From contig PWGF01000109.1 of assembly GCA_003554375.1 (NCBI GenBank), forward strand, positions 1 through 6,667: a stretch of 6,667 nt of DNA. Reading direction: 5' to 3'. This document shows, piece by piece, positions 5,834 through 6,667 of the stretch. The notes beneath the pieces were generated by a model. The model saw only the letters and a program-made list of their open reading frames with translations. It was not told the origin of the DNA and did not search any database. Within the stretch, counting starts at the first letter, position 1. Each line of letters opens with the position of its first letter. The position numbers were made by a program, and so were the translations under genes. This DNA comes from Spirochaetaceae bacterium (lineage in GTDB: Bacteria > Spirochaetota > Spirochaetia > DSM-27196 > SKKC01).

Positions 5834-6667
5834 GTGGACCTCTACCGGTTATCACCCGAGACAATAAAAAAAGCAACCGGACTTGGGGCCGTTGATATTG
5901 CGATCGGTCGTTTTTCTCCAGTATTAGATGTGGACAATATTCAGCTATACCTTATTTGGGTTAATGAAAATGAGGCCCATGTCGCATACCATGAGGGTGC
6001 TGATCTTGTCCCATTAAATACTAAGTATGAAGAGATTGACTGGAGTTACCTCGGGTCGTTGGGACCTGCTATTGATGTAGCAGTTGAATGGGATGGATAC
6101 TGGGAAAAACCCGTAGGGTCCCAAGGTATATGGTCTACCCGTGCTTCGGATGCTACTCGTTGGATAAAAATCAGTTCCGGAGACCCTTGGTTGTTTTGGG
6201 TCACTCCTACCGGGGATCTGAAGGCCAGGCAGGGGTTTAGCGGGTCGGATAAGACGCTGGCTAGTGGCGGGGTTGACCAGGTTAGCGCTGTTCGGGCTTG
6301 GAAGAACGTGCGTACTGCTCACACGGATCAGGGTTTAGTGGCCTTCTATCTGCGCGGGGGCGAGGTTTTTTACCGAAACCTGGCGGAGCAGGAGAGCGGA
6401 GATGTGATCTGGGAGACCGAGTACCCGGATTACAGCGGAGAAGACCCCGATCCCCCTTTGTTCGACACGGGGCACGATATTGAGCATCTAAGGGTGTTCA
6501 AGACGAACGACTACCGCTTCGGAATCATAGTCACAGACGCTAGCGGAGAGTCGTACTGGAAGATTACCCGGCGCCGGTGGGCGGGCATGGCGATAGACGA
6601 CGAGAAGATTGCGGCGAGTATCACGGACTACGAGTTGGATTTGCACTCGATCTACCATACCGTAGTC
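5834..6667 (+). CDS. N-terminal part of a large virion or tail-associated protein (runs off the window)
   Basis: An open frame of 278 codons begins at GTG 5834 and reaches the right edge without a stop. The start VDLYRLSPETIKKATG is set by GGAGGA at 5821-5826. The product is soluble, Trp- and Tyr-rich and probably all beta. Successive segments look like blades or strands: NIQLYLIWVNENEAHVAYHEG (35-55, in two parts), DPWLFWVTPTGDLKAR (117-132), QGLVAFYLRGGEVFYRN (166-182), DYRFGIIVTDASGESYWKI (226-244). The repeated form of hydrophobic strand, Gly or turn, then YxR/YWK recalls propeller-like or receptor-binding phage structural proteins, but I do not recognise a defined family. A virion protein is inferred from context. 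GC content and codon use change near codon 125: about 46% GC before, 57% after, with Lys switching to AAG and Glu mostly GAG. Confidence 0.75.
   Translation, partial: MDLYRLSPETIKKATGLGAVDIAIGRFSPVLDVDNIQLYLIWVNENEAHVAYHEGADLVPLNTKYEEIDWSYLGSLGPAIDVAVEWDGYWEKPVGSQGIWSTRASDATRWIKISSGDPWLFWVTPTGDLKARQGFSGSDKTLASGGVDQVSAVRAWKNVRTAHTDQGLVAFYLRGGEVFYRNLAEQESGDVIWETEYPDYSGEDPDPPLFDTGHDIEHLRVFKTNDYRFGIIVTDASGESYWKITRRRWAGMAIDDEKIAASITDYELDLHSIYHTVV

Noticed and set aside
6014..6483. Open frames on - (6014-6322) and + (6298-6483) near the right edge
   Set aside because: Both overlap the open frame from GTG 5834 that runs to the window edge with a good SD. The higher GC there lengthens chance open frames.

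Overview
The window is a stretch of a tailed double-stranded DNA bacteriophage (or prophage), with every gene on the + strand and tightly packed. The host is probably a Gram-positive Firmicute. The endolysin has a CwlA/XlyA-type N-acetylmuramoyl-L-alanine amidase domain, most genes have strong purine-rich Shine-Dalgarno (SD) sites (GGAGG or GAGGTGA), and the lysis genes resemble the Bacillus PBSX set. GC content is about 40-46% over most of the window. Many of the structural proteins are very acidic, which could fit a salt-tolerant host, but that is only a guess.

Layout. (a) 1-140: the C-terminal end of an unrecognised gene; its place suggests the portal or another early head gene. (b) 141-250: a non-coding leader with three copies of a small hairpin followed by TAAAACGG-like tails, ending at the ribosome binding site of the scaffold gene. 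(c) 251-2580: capsid module of scaffold-like protein, small beta-rich acidic protein (likely decoration) and major capsid protein of Mu gpT type. (d) 2581-2657: a structured gap with a terminator-like branched hairpin. (e) 2658-3656: two more small beta-rich proteins, probably virion surface or decoration proteins; the second carries a perfect 14-bp inverted repeat just inside its start. (f) 3672-5830: lysis module of a coiled-coil membrane protein (XhlA-like layout), a two-helix membrane protein (holin candidate), a 440-residue endolysin joining a phosphodiester-glycosidase (NAGPA) domain to an amidase domain, and a second small holin-like membrane protein. (g) 5834-6667: the first 278 codons of a large gene running off the window, probably a virion or tail-associated protein. 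Its composition changes sharply about 125 codons in.

How it works together: the scaffold and capsid proteins build the procapsid and the beta-rich proteins probably coat it. The membrane proteins would time and open the inner membrane, and the endolysin would cut the wall peptide link and perhaps a phosphodiester-linked sugar polymer. It is unusual that lysis genes follow the capsid genes directly, with no head-tail connector, tail tube or tape-measure gene between them. No tRNA, CRISPR array, insertion sequence, integrase or convincing sigma70-type promoter was seen.
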